Shown here: positions 11,531 through 21,700 of the stretch, one piece after another
Numbering within the stretch: the first letter of the stretch is position 1
How the letters are laid out: every line of letters begins with the position of its first letter
DNA from: Lingula anatina
Lineage: Eukaryota > Brachiopoda > Lingulata > Lingulida > Lingulidae
NCBI RefSeq assembly: GCF_001039355.2
Contig: NW_019775058.1
Span: 426,345-490,344 of the forward strand
Direction: 5' to 3'
DNA length: 64,000 nucleotides
Position numbers and translations under genes: made by a program
The notes under the pieces: generated by a model
What the model was told of the DNA's origin: nothing
Databases searched by the model: none
What the model saw: the letters and a program-made list of their open reading frames with translations, nothing else

Positions 11531-14500
11531 TTAAAAACCCGTACCTGTACAACTAAGAGAATCCATCCCAAATCCATCGGTTTCATCACACGTCAAGGTT
11601 ACCTTGGTATTGCCATTCGGGAACTGAAATCCTTTCATGCATTCGAACTCAACTGGTGTCATGAAGAACAGATCCTTGCTTTCAGCCCTCGCCACCGTGT
11701 TGTTTAAATGAGGTAAAGTACATGTTCTTTTTATGCAGTCAGGTATTGGTGGTTCCATAGTATCAGTCGCAATGCATTGTGACGTAATCGCCTCTTTGAC
11801 GTTATAACCAGCGAAATTATATCCAGAAATGCAAGAAAATGTCACATTCTGTTTGTAATTATATGGTCCTTTTACTGTATTCAAGTTAAATTTGCTGGCA
11901 GGAAAAGCACACGATATGGGAACACAGCTAGGCAAACTGTGGTCAAATGAACCATCGGCTTGACAAGTTAGGTTCTTTACCGTTGACGTGTCGTTGAATT
12001 GAAAGCCAGTGTCGCACGTATATGTGACAGTTTGTCCTTCAAAGGTAACGGAACGCTGTGTTACCCGTCTCAGGTGATCACTTTTAGGAAGGTCACAGGT
12101 TCCTGGAAGAGAAATATTTTTTTTCAATATCTTCATGTAGCCAAGTTTGTTCAAAGCCCAATAACACCGACAATAATTATGCCCAGAACAATTACGGAAG
12201 TATAATTGTGTTAAGGATCAACCAGCTGCAGACTGATTACTGCATCTATGATGCACAATCTGTTCTTTTTTTCACTTTGATGTCTTTTTGGTATCAGACT
12301 TACTGTTGCATGTTTTCTTCTCTCCTTCAAACTCTCCTCTGGGACCGCAAGTCAGTGTAAAACTGGAACCAGAACCATAGCTGAATCTGTACCCACTGTT
12401 ACAAGTATAGGTAACATTGCTTCCAAATCTGTATACTTCAGTTGCCGGAGAGGGAGCTGCGTTAGGAATAATCAGGGCAGTGCATTCCACAACTAAAAAA
12501 TAATAATTTAAAGAAATCCATTAGTCGCAACGACGATGAAAAGCCGATCACTTGGTTGCACAAAGAATTTATTAACTGACAATTCCCATTTAAACTGTCC
12601 ATGTCATAAAAGTAAAGACGCTCCAACATAGTCGCCAGCTACCACATGTACCAGTATGTTGGTCATTTCTTAGAGCTTCATGTATAAGGTCTAAAATGAT
12701 AATGAACCTTTGAAAATAAAGTATATTGCAAGATATCTATCATCCAATATTATATATTTAATATAATTGAAAGATGTTTATGGTAAATGAAGAAAAATTA
12801 CTGAAAATTCATCGCAGTCTTAAGAGTGTTAATTTTAAACAGTTTAGAGGATTTTTTCTTTAAAAGTTTTTGTTTCAAATCTTATTAATAATTCCTTAAA
12901 ATTCGTCGGAGACGTACGAGTAATAATTTTCAAACAGTTTTAAGGATTTTTTCTTTAAAAGTTTCCATCGCATTTATTTCAAGCCTTATTAATAACCCCA
13001 AATTAATTCTTTTCTTTTTTTGATGTCTTTCTGGTATCAGACTTACTGTTGCATGTTTTCCTCTCTCCTTTAAACTCTCCTCTGGGACCGCAAGTCAGTG
13101 TAAAACTGGAACCATAACCATCGCTGAGTCTATACCCATAGTTACAATTATAGGTAATATTGCCTCCAAATCTGTATACTTCAGTATCCGGAGAGGGAGC
13201 TGCGTTAGGAATATAGTCAGGGCAGTGCATTCCACAACTAAAAAAATCATAATGTAAAGAAATCCATTAGTCGCAACGACGATGAAAAGCCGATCAAAGG
13301 TTGCACAAAGAACTTCTTAATTGACAAATTCCGTTTAAATTGTACATGTCATAAAAGTTAAGACGCTCCCTCTTGGTCGCAAGCTACCACATGTACCAGT
13401 ATGTTGGTCATTTCTTAGAGCTTCATGTATAAGGTCTAAAATGATAATGAACCTTTGAAAATAAAGTATATTGCCAGATATCTATCATCCGATATTATAT
13501 ATTTAATATAATTGAAAGATGTTTATGGTAAATGAAGAAAAATTACTGAAAATTCATCGCAGTCTTAAGAGTGTTTATTTTAAACAGTTTAGAGGATTTT
13601 TTCTTTAAAAGTTTTTGTTTCAAATCTTATTAATAATTCCTTATTAGTTCTTTTCTACTCTTGATGTCTTGTTGATATCAGTCTTACTGTTGCAAGTTTT
13701 TCTCTCCCCTTCAAAAGTTCCCCTAGGACTGCAAGTCATTGTGAAACTGGAACCTGAACCATCGCTGAGCCTATACCCCCTGTTACAAGTATAGGTAATA
13801 TTGCTTCCAAATCTGTAACCTCCAAGTACCGGAGAGGGAGAAGCATTGGGAAAAGTCGGGGCCGTGCATTCCACATCTAAAAACAAAATGCATGTCTGTA
13901 TCGAAATCCATCAGTCACAGTGATAATGAAAAGATGACCACTTGGTTTCACAAAGGACCTTATATATTGATGATTTCCAGTTGCGCTTACATGTATTATT
14001 TATTCATTTATTCATTTCATTTGTATAAGAAGATAAATGCAAAAGCGATATCTTCGAGGGTTGTGTTCAATTTGCATTCTCTTTAATTCTTAAACAGTCA
14101 TAACGATTTTTATATAAATAGTTTGCATCACATTTTTCTTTCCAAAGCGTAACATTGTTTTGACACATATCTACGTAGCCGACGCAATAATCTACATGGA
14201 CGTATCCTTGTACAGGTGATGCTTGGATTTCGATCGAATTAATACAGTGTGACAAATAACATTGAAAATCAAAGCCCCACTTACCATCAGAACACTGGTC
14301 ACCGGTACGTCCCAGGTTACACACACACTCCTCTGAAGATATCTGTGTCGGTGAGGTATATGTTCTCACACACGTTCCTCCCGTAGAGCAGGGGCAATTG
14401 TAGGCGGGATGACCTAAAATAATTAAATCATTCCGTATATATGTCACAAATTGTTGATATGCTACATGTAGTAATGGTATAAAAGAATCTGCTGGATAAC

Positions 14501-16983
14501 TAAAATTATTTGTGATCACGTTACATGTAGTAGCTAATTTTTGACTGGTGTTGGGTTTATTTCATAGGCATTAGTATTCTACTCTCTTCTATGTATTCGT
14601 ATCCGTATTCTATTTTTTACTTTCCCATTATCGTGTCTTACTTTACTTAAATCCCTTATTCATCTCCACCAATATTATAGTTACCACAAAGAAAAAAAAT
14701 TGGGAACAAATATATCACTTCATATTGCATCTTACCAGGACACTGTTTGATTTGATAGTGATGCAATTTATTGCCAAAGGTAAGGTTATGGCACGAAGTA
14801 GAACTGTAATGGAACCAACACGACCACCCATTCCAGTCAACTGCGTCACATGCTGGATCACCGTTACAGGCCTGTAAACAGCGGGATAATGGTCTGTAAC
14901 TCGTCCATGAGCCTCCATTGACGCCCCTTTTCTCATATACATAAAACACGTATGCTGGCACTGAAAGAAATATGGGTAACATTCAGAAATACCCCCGACC
15001 GGATGGCCTTGTGGTTAGAGTGTCCGCCTCCGGAGCGGGAGGACGTGGGTTCAAAATACCAGTCCTTTATAAACGGTACCTGCTGTCTCCCCGCTTGGCA
15101 CTCAGCACCTTGGGGTTGAAGCAGGATCCTGGTCAGGCAGAGAACGATATTGTAAGTTTGATAGCACTCAGCGCCTCTACGGCAGCGGGCTGTATCCTCC
15201 CCAGGGAGGCGAGAGGCGAGATCGTGCACACAGTGTGTTTTGACCAGTTGTCTACTTGTTATTTGTATTTACATATTTGTAAAGTCTAACGAACATATTA
15301 ATATGGAGTTTAGACTCAAAATAAATATATTATTATTATCATATTATTATTATTAAAACACACTTTTTAGCCACATATCTGTATTAGAAAAGAAAAAAAA
15401 TGAGACATATTTTGAGACCAATGCAGCCGTTGCGAAATCTTGTATTTTAATAGTACTTAAAAGTATGCCCTGGGTATCGACCAACCTGTCCCCCTATAAA
15501 ACAGACATGTACGGTAGTTACTGAATGATGTTTACTGGTTGTATCCCGTGGCACGTTACCAAATCAATGGGAACACTGGATATAAAAAACTCCCCCAGTT
15601 TCCACAAAACGTTCGCCATCGATCGATGCTAAATTCTGCTCCAAACCCATGCCACCCGCCAATCCACAGTTAAGTTTAACCCTGAATACACCTGTGTAAG
15701 AAAATTGCAGAAAACGTGAAGATACCGTAGCTATAATTTCATTGGAAAATAGAAATATCTCGCTTTGATAATAAAGAAAAAATATAGCGCATCAAATACA
15801 AGACAATTTTTGAAGAAAGAAATTCACAGGGAAAGAAATACTCACATCCACATACTGGAGGTTCCTTATCAAACTCGTCCTTTCTGTCAGTACACGTGAT
15901 TGTAAGAGAACCGTATATATGGATATATGGAGGTGTGACACACGTGTAGGTAACTCTATCTTGACTGTTCACACTGGCAACAGTTGGAGTTCGACTTGAA
16001 TGAGGCACGTCTGGCACGACACAACCTAAAATATACAAAGGAACTGGTTAACTGATTTTTTATTTTGATTTTTTCCATTTTTAAAGTTGTGATATATGTG
16101 AATGTAGATCATTCTTTCAATCTTTCAAAGTCAGGCCCAAATCCACAGGTTGAATAAATTTCTAAAAGTCATTATTCAAGCTCCCAAAGATAATTCAATT
16201 CTTTACTTTAATCGAAGCTGAGTTTTCAAAACAGTTTTAGATGTACATCATATAAACTATATGTGTGCGTAAGATAAACGGACAATATAATTCTAGCGAC
16301 AAATTTTTCGCGTATGCAACGCCTTTAACTATTATTCGGTACAAAAGAATACTGCTGGAGTATCACGTACCAGGCGGACAAATTTCGGCATATAAGTAAA
16401 ATCACCAGTCACATACATAACGTACTAAAATAGTTACATCACATCTGTGTATTGACGAGATATGCTTTTTGTAAATTTGGGAGGCGTGACCACTCCACTT
16501 GAGAAATTATAGGTGAGACCATGCAGTTTCTCGTCTGACTCTAAATAGCAATTACCATGCGAAATAATATCATCTTGAGAACAAACTGTTGAAACAAGTA
16601 CGTAAATCCAAGCACTGCATGATCCAGGATTTTGGTAAGGTGTAAAAGGAGGCGGGAACATGAATGAAAAGTTCCTTGCTTACATTTGCTGAAATATATA
16701 AATCAATGGAGAAGGATGGTGTTATTGAACAATGTAGGTATAGGGATGGAGGATGTGTTTGAGTTTGTCTCATATCGCACTTTTAATTTATTTTCTAGGG
16801 GATGGGGTTGTACAGGGTGGAGATGAGAGAAGGAGTACATTTACCTCTGAAGTTGGGAGGGGGAGGGGCACGGACCTCCTGTGTGAAAACTGCATGGTTC
16901 CACTTACCTGCGTGGCTTCCTTGCCATCCACGAAGTAAACAAAATATCAAAAAAGATTTTAAAATGCTCGACAGTCCTTTCAT
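11531..16983 (-). CDS. CCP/PAN/EGF receptor paralogue (receptor 2), no membrane anchor seen
   Basis: Minus-strand exons: 16983-16908 (signal), 16025-15846 (CCP1), 14960-14736 (PAN), 14413-14285 (EGF), 13876-13688, 13237-13047 and 12492-12304 (three copies of the CCP2 exon), and 12102-11545 (CCP3-5). Lengths and phases mirror receptor 1 (76, 180, 225 versus 222, 129, 189, 558 versus 564). The middle CCP2 copy is 191 nt and frame-broken; skipping it restores an open frame because all exons are phase 1-1. No transmembrane or tail exon is visible downstream. If the last donor is not used, reading continues T-G-F and stops at 11531, predicting a secreted product of about 519 residues. An AATAAA on the minus strand lies about 65 nt further on. 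It could be a genuine secreted form, a gene truncated by rearrangement, or a decaying copy. Confidence 0.75.
11545..12102 (-). CDS. Receptor 2: CCP domains 3-5 exon
   Basis: This 558-nt phase 1 exon encodes three CCPs ending DHSLPSC, EPPIPDC and MDSLSC. It aligns end to end with receptor 1 exon 6 apart from small indels. The donor at its 3' end (ACAG|GTACGG) is intact; without splicing, a stop follows within five codons. Confidence 0.88.
12304..12492 (-). CDS. Receptor 2: CCP2 exon, third copy
   Basis: 189 nt, phase 1-1, open throughout. It encodes a sushi module with VECTALIIPNAAPSP, VTYTCNSGY and GEKKTC. Acceptor and donor are intact. It is closest to the middle copy at 13047-13237, from which it differs by the frame-breaking indel. 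Confidence 0.85.
12493..13046. repeat. Intron of the duplicated exon-intron unit, copy C
   Basis: The intron between the third and second CCP2 copies. Most of it is repeated nearly unchanged at 13238-13640, showing that whole exon-intron units were duplicated in tandem. It also holds a partial internal repeat near 12840 and 12930. Confidence 0.85.
13047..13237 (-). pseudogene. Receptor 2: CCP2 exon, middle copy, frameshifted
   Basis: 191 nt instead of 189. Relative to its neighbour, two extra bases lie near 13212 (AATATAGTC versus AATAATC on the + strand). Entered in phase 1, the frame ends at a TGA near the position of the LTC motif; downstream of the indel the normal CCP reading (YRFGGNITYNC) survives in the other frame. 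Splice sites are intact, but the exon can only be used if skipped or if the indel is a sequencing error. Confidence 0.8.
13688..13876 (-). CDS. Receptor 2: CCP2 exon, first copy
   Basis: 189 nt, phase 1-1, open. It encodes a sushi module (VECTAPTFPNASPSP, ITYTCNRGY, GERKTC). Of the three copies it is the most like receptor 1 exon 5, sharing TFPNAS and SPRGTFEGERKTC, so it probably represents the ancestral position. Confidence 0.87.
14285..14413 (-). CDS. Receptor 2: EGF-like exon
   Basis: 129 nt, phase 1-1. It encodes the same six-cysteine EGF module as receptor 1 (NCPCSTGGTCV, ECVCNLGRTGDQC). Reading past the donor stays open for about 70 further codons with several cysteines. Receptor 1 has stops in the matching intron, so that extension is probably chance. 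Confidence 0.9.
14736..14960 (-). CDS. Receptor 2: PAN/apple-like exon
   Basis: 225 nt, phase 1-1: one codon longer than receptor 1, which has GWCW where this has GWSCW. It keeps the six cysteines and the SRCLQACNGDPACDAVDW block. Confidence 0.85.
14991..15356 (+). mobile_element. tRNA-derived SINE in receptor 2 intron
   Basis: The 5' head holds a Pol III box A-like TGGTTAGAGTG (about 15013) and a box B-like GGGTTCAAAAT (about 15047) at tRNA spacing. A non-tRNA body follows, then an (ATT)n-type tail at 15325-15356. It is inserted opposite to the gene, between the CCP1 and PAN exons. It is absent from receptor 1, so it was gained after the duplication. It is not a functional tRNA gene. Confidence 0.8.
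15357..15845. other. Remainder of receptor 2 intron 2
   Basis: Intronic sequence between the SINE and the CCP1 exon. No coding or repeat feature recognised. Confidence 0.4.
15846..16025 (-). CDS. Receptor 2: CCP domain 1 exon
   Basis: 180 nt, phase 1-1, intact splice sites. It encodes CVVPDVPHSSRTP, VTYTC, TITC and PPVC, very similar to receptor 1 exon 2. Confidence 0.9.
16908..16983 (-). CDS. Receptor 2: signal-peptide exon
   Basis: ATG at 16983 opens MKGLSSILKSFLIFCLLRGW, a clear signal peptide, with donor GCAG|GTAAGTG. The exon is exactly 76 nt in phase 1, the same as receptor 1 exon 1, and shares the L-R-G motif near its end. This identifies it as the first coding exon of receptor 2. 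Confidence 0.82.
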
Positions 16984-17183
16984 TGTCTTGTTGTCCTCGC
17001 CCTGAAATGAATGTCAAATAAAAGCGTTTTGATGTGGAAAACAAAGATCCATGCTTGAATAATATCACCAGAAAGATTAATTCTGGTAAACAAAGCAACA
17101 TGTATTTTTAAGCACGTTACAAAAAAGTTCAACCATTTTCTATGTGCAGCTTTATGTGATATTAGAATAACAAACATACAATA

Positions 17184-17226
<43 letters not shown>

Positions 17227-17227
17227 A
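17184..17227. repeat. (AAAT)n microsatellite
   Basis: Eleven tandem TAAA units just upstream of receptor 2. Confidence 0.95.
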
Positions 17228-18659
17228 TGGTATATACACAATCGTTGACAATGAAAGCGAAAAAAAAAGACAGAAAAGACAAGAGGATCCATATGTGGTC
17301 ATGTGTATGGAAGTGATATTATCAAAATTGCGACTTGTAGAGTGCTAACAAACAAACTTCAAAACGAACACACTTAAACGAACAGACTTAAAAACGACTG
17401 ACTAACGAATTAAAAATATAAGAATGAATAAATACATTTTTTTAAAAATCAACCGGGCTTTTCCTCTTAGATCTTTGATAGAAAAAATAACCAACTTTTT
17501 AATTGAACCAACAAGGAAACAAATAATTCCAGGCACTGCAGCATGTGTCAGCTATGCCTTAATACTAGACAACCGCGTGATGTAACTTATTAACTTTATT
17601 AGTTGAGTAACTTCTGATAAGGTAGCATGCCTGTTTTATTATCTACTTTTTATCTACCTACTCGTACATGTACCCTCCTTATATGTGGTGTTCCGAAGGA
17701 GTGTTCGTCCTTTATGAAGGACAAACACTCAAACCTTTATGGTCACTTGTTTTCAAACCCACCAATGCCAAATTAAAGGCATTTAGGTGACTTACCTGTA
17801 CTAGTATAGTTTATGCAATTGAAAATTTGAAAGCTTGTCTATGACGTATAAGAGTCACCTAAATTCCACCCCTCCCCCTACTCCCTGAACATGGACTCGT
17901 GAAAGAGAGTAAAAAAACTGTATCGCAAGCACACTTTAGGACCTATTAAGTTGAACCGGCCAGGCCGTATACTCCTCCATTTGAAAAAGGTCCAAGTTAA
18001 CGCTCACTGTAAAAAGGCTTTATTTAATAAGCCCAGGTTGTATCTTTCCACCACTCCCCTGTTCTCAAGTCGTGTAACTAAGATCTCTTACCAGAGAAGC
18101 GCGATCAAATCGCTGTGTCGCCTTTCTGTCACAACTGACTGTGGTGTCTAGAAGTCCACAACTTTTGGTGGCGTGAAGCGAGAAAGTGACAAATCGTAAT
18201 CATGCTGTATTATCACGGTTTATATTGCATACACTGTAGGCCTTATAACGGAATTACAACTTGAGACAAATACGGCCCAGGCTCACTACTGTGTTTATTC
18301 TGACCACAGTAATGGTGATTAAACATGTAACAATGACATTTTGTCATTGAAAGAATCATTTACGTAGAACATGTCGCTTACTGTACAAAGCATTTACACT
18401 TACCTGCCTGGTCCCTTACAGTATCAAAGACACGATTCAATCCTCATCAATGCACATCAATTCTTTCGGAACATCTTGGCTTTTCTTCTGCTTGCATGTA
18501 CTGATTATAGCGCATGTACATGTAACAGGTATTATACTAACCCGATTTTTTCTATAGCCAAATTTCTCTCTGTTGAATGACCTTAAAAAGATAAGGCTTG
18601 TCAAAGTGTGGCGAGGCCTATGTGCGTATCTGCGGAGTTTTGTGAACAAGGAAGTGACC

Positions 18660-18846
18660 TACCCTCTACCAGGGCGAGTGACAGATTTTTTACAGATATT
18701 CACAGATATGCCTCTAGCTAGATAGATGGTCATTTAGGGCTCAACCTCTGTTGCAACTGAGTTGAGCCCTAAATGACCATCTATCTAGCTAGAGACATAT
18801 CTGTGAATATCTGTAAAAAATCTATCACTCGCCCAGGTAGAGGGTA
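18660..18846. mobile_element. Near-perfect palindromic element with 9-bp target-site duplication
   Basis: Arms of about 86 bp begin TACCCTCTACCAGGGCGAGT and end in the reverse complement, around a loop containing CTCTGTTGCAACTGAG. GAAGTGACC occurs at 18651-18659 and again at 18847-18855. Copy 1 of the host block has one GAAGTGACC at 1381-1389 and no insert. This is a non-autonomous, foldback-type DNA transposon; a 9-bp duplication would suit a Mutator-like family. Confidence 0.88.
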
Positions 18847-18917
18847 GAAGTGACCCATTTTATATTTTACACGACGCATGGTGTAGCTCTGTGTTAACAA
18901 CAAAGCTACTAAGGGGG

Positions 18918-19755
18918 AACGATAAATGAATTTTTTGTCGTTTAACGAGTCAACGTAAATGTGTTAGAGAAGCGAGTCAGGTGAGGAAATGAGTTCATAG
19001 AGCGGGGAATTTGGGTAGCGCAGATTGAGTATTGCGCATTAGTATAAAAGGAATAGCGAGACGAGTTTTCATTCGAGACTGTTTCAGCCGTCTGCGTCAG
19101 ACTGGTGAAGTAAATCGCAAATATGTGATAAAAGAATATTTTAAACAGCATAGATGGCATTCTAAGAGATTATAAGCGGGTCAGAGAAGTAATGTTTATA
19201 AGAGAAGGTACAAAAGGAGCCAGTTGCAATAAGCTGATGTATTGAAAAAGGGTATTTTGTAGTATTCATGAGTGTATTTTAAACAATAAAAGATGAAAGC
19301 GGGGTGTAGGTAACAAAGAAGAGGTGGTAGTAGTGACAAGACTGAGAAGGTGATAGTTTCTGATGTACAGTTAATTCATGGTATGTACGCATTCGGTAAT
19401 ATATAAGAATGCAACCATTAAAAGGGTTTATTGAATTGTATAAAAGGTGGAGACCGAGATGTGTGGAGAGACATGATCGCCAACGCTGAACAGCAGGACA
19501 CTAAATGACGATGATAAATGTGGTTAAAATTTGGATGTGTACAACAAAATAGCAGATGTACTGGATATGAGAAGTTGGTAGAGGGTTATAGTTTGAGAGT
19601 GGGTGAAGTACAGTTAATGCGACGCAGACAGGCATGCAACAGCTCATGGCAAGGGTTAACGAAATAAAATGATTTGAATTTGATGCAGTGTTTGGGTGTT
19701 TTCGTTGCGAGTTATTAGACAATAAATGATTTATATACGATTAAGTGAAACGAAT
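18918..19755. mobile_element. Roughly 0.84-kb insertion of unknown type
   Basis: Present in copy 2 of the upstream block and missing from copy 1 near 1452. AACGA occurs at both edges and may be a target-site duplication. No transposase frame and no clear terminal repeats were found, so the class is unknown. Confidence 0.5.
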
Positions 19756-19847
19756 AAGAATATAAACATGAATAACAACCTCTGTTGCCACTGCCCTGTA
19801 ATATTTTACTACTACAGGTACTGTTGAAGACACTGCAATGCTATTTG

Positions 19848-19848
19848 N
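19848..19848. other. Single-N contig join
   Basis: One isolated N where the duplicated receptor-upstream block ends and a palindromic element (19857-20107) begins. The junction is likely made by the assembler. Confidence 0.75.
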
Positions 19849-19856
19849 ATGTGATA

Positions 19857-20107
19857 GATACAATACGAGTCGCCGAGCTGTACGTGAAATATTACGAGTG
19901 TATTGGCGAGCCGCAGGCGAGACAATACACGAGTAATTTTCACGTACAGCTCGGCGACGAGTGTTGTATCTGGCTTAAACCACGGCCTCTGATTAGCTAC
20001 TACACTAGTAATGCAACAGACCGTGGAACGCACTCGTACATGACGTGCTTGTATGTCGAATACAGCACGGCCGAGTCTTTTGTTCTACGCGCTAGCCGTG
20101 GTTTAAG
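19857..20107. mobile_element. Double-hairpin MITE, copy 1
   Basis: The first hairpin (19857-19970) has arms GATACAATACGAGTCGCCGA and its complement around GAGCCGCAGGCGAG. The second hairpin uses TTAAACCACGG with CCGTGGTTTAA. A close copy is at 35838-36097 in CASK. Non-coding. Confidence 0.82.
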
Positions 20108-21599
20108 TGCTTATGTTAAATGACAGGATACATAAACCCAGTTAGCTCTACGTATTTCGGTTATTAAGTCACAAGGCATATCCTTACCTGGTTGTACTGG
20201 TAGAATTCGATTCCCAAGATTTCCCTTGTAGTATATATAAACCAGTGCTGTGTCTCTCGCCTGACTGCAAAGCGCTACCTGAAAATAACATGTGGAATAT
20301 TGCTTAGCAATTGCTTCCGTTTACCTGTGCGTCCGTTCAATATGAAAGATTAGATTAGCGGCATTAAGCTTTTGTGGATCCAAAGGCCTCGCTTGCTTTT
20401 CTACAGCAGAACGGTAGTGTTGATGTTTAACGCCACACCGATGCTTCATCTCTATGGTGTACGCTGGTAGTCTTGTGAACAGTGTTATCTAAATTTACGT
20501 GGTGCACTCACCGCAAACTGCAAGCTCCTTAAAGAGATAGCAACTCCTTCAAATGACATTCAAAATTCCACAATAAATACATCGTAAACAACATAAAGAA
20601 ATACAATAAATTCCATTTTACCACCAACACAGCGGTTATCGCAATTATTATAATATCTGTGCTTGCCATCGGACCACGTGGACCTTCATAAATGGCTACC
20701 ATCTCTTAAGTAATTATTACAAAAACCACACTTTAAAAGAAAACAATCGACTTACTTTGAATGTTGGAACGGATTCATAAACCATGAGAAAGTATGGGTA
20801 AATTGTCGTTTACCCCAGAAAATTCCGTTTTATGGCCCTTTTTCTGCCAGAATGAAGAGTTATCAAGCCTTGCTTTATCCGTCGCCCCCTTACGCACGAC
20901 GATAAGTTCAAGTTTTATCAGAAAACATCTGCAAATCACATCATCCACTATTTAAGAACCACCAGTTTGAGTTTTCACTTAAAAGCAGTATACACGTGCA
21001 TATATTATTTCATTATTTACATAACTGTAAATGGGCGTGAACATATGCTTAAAATAAACCATTTGGATGCACCTCTATATGCATATCGTCGGAGGTATGG
21101 GCCAGATATTCGGTGAATAATAAACCAACGCGCATCCCGCATCCCAGTTGCCTTATCGCAAACTTCTTATCGCAATTTATGTAAACTGTAGCATATGTCA
21201 ACAGTAATTATCATGACCACGAGTAATTTTATAAACTGTCTTCACCGACGTATGCACCAATGCAGTTAGTGGTTTGGCGTGGAGTAGGCCCACATTTCTT
21301 TGCGGTTACCGCAAACACGTGGTATAAATATTGCAGCCACGTTTTTACTTCAGTAATCCCCCATTAACCTTTCATTTATAAAAAGTCGATGAGATAGTTT
21401 GAGACTTTCTTGAGTGTAAGGAGCAAGTGGCTTTTCATGGGGGGATAAAATACCCCGAAACCGAATAAAGCTCATACCGGCACTATCACATAACTTCTCC
21501 GAGAATGTACACATGTATGCCGAGTTGTGTAGGCATGTAATGAGGAGATATAGAATAGAGCAACTCGTTGTACATCAAGGAAAATAGCTCCCTATCAGG
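20108..21599. other. Intergenic sequence with a segment resembling receptor 1 intron 2
   Basis: No coding exon found. About 20562-20870, read on the minus strand, matches about 4205-4535 of receptor 1 intron 2. Shared landmarks include the GTCCACGTGGTCCGATG stretch and ATTTATT-TATTTCT. The expected PAN exon beyond it is not visible. It is either a relic of another receptor copy or an unrecognised dispersed repeat. Confidence 0.5.
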
Positions 21600-21700
21600 C
21601 ATTGAATAGATTCCACGCGGGGATCGCGCAACAAGCATTCAAGTGGGTCGGCCATATTTGATCCGTGGGTCTGTTAGTCCGCTGTCCTGAATGCGCTCTA
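21600..21700. mobile_element. Partial MITE of the GGTCAAATATGGCCGACCCACT family
   Basis: One arm (AAGTGGGTCGGCCATATTTG, then GTCCTGAATGCGC) of the palindromic family seen complete at 23829-23999. The other arm is lost. Confidence 0.6.

Larger units (their letters stand above)
17311..19847 (+). repeat. Receptor-upstream block, copy 2
   Basis: Homologous to 44-1544 in the same orientation. Landmarks shared in order include the GCGAGGCCTA and ACACGACGCA segments and the final CTGCAATG-TTATTTG stretch. It contains two insertions not in copy 1: the palindrome at 18660-18846 and a block at about 18918-19755. It stops at the single N at 19848. By analogy with copy 1, a receptor gene on the + strand should start about 0.9 kb further on, but none is present. 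Confidence 0.82.

Noticed and set aside
11531-11544. Using the three codons after the last receptor 2 exon as a firm C-terminus
   Set aside because: The GT donor at 11544 is intact, so splicing to an unseen exon is equally possible. The stop is reported only as a conditional end.
15001-15075. Possible tRNA gene
   Set aside because: Box A and box B are recognisable, but the cloverleaf is degenerate and it is joined to a SINE body and tail.
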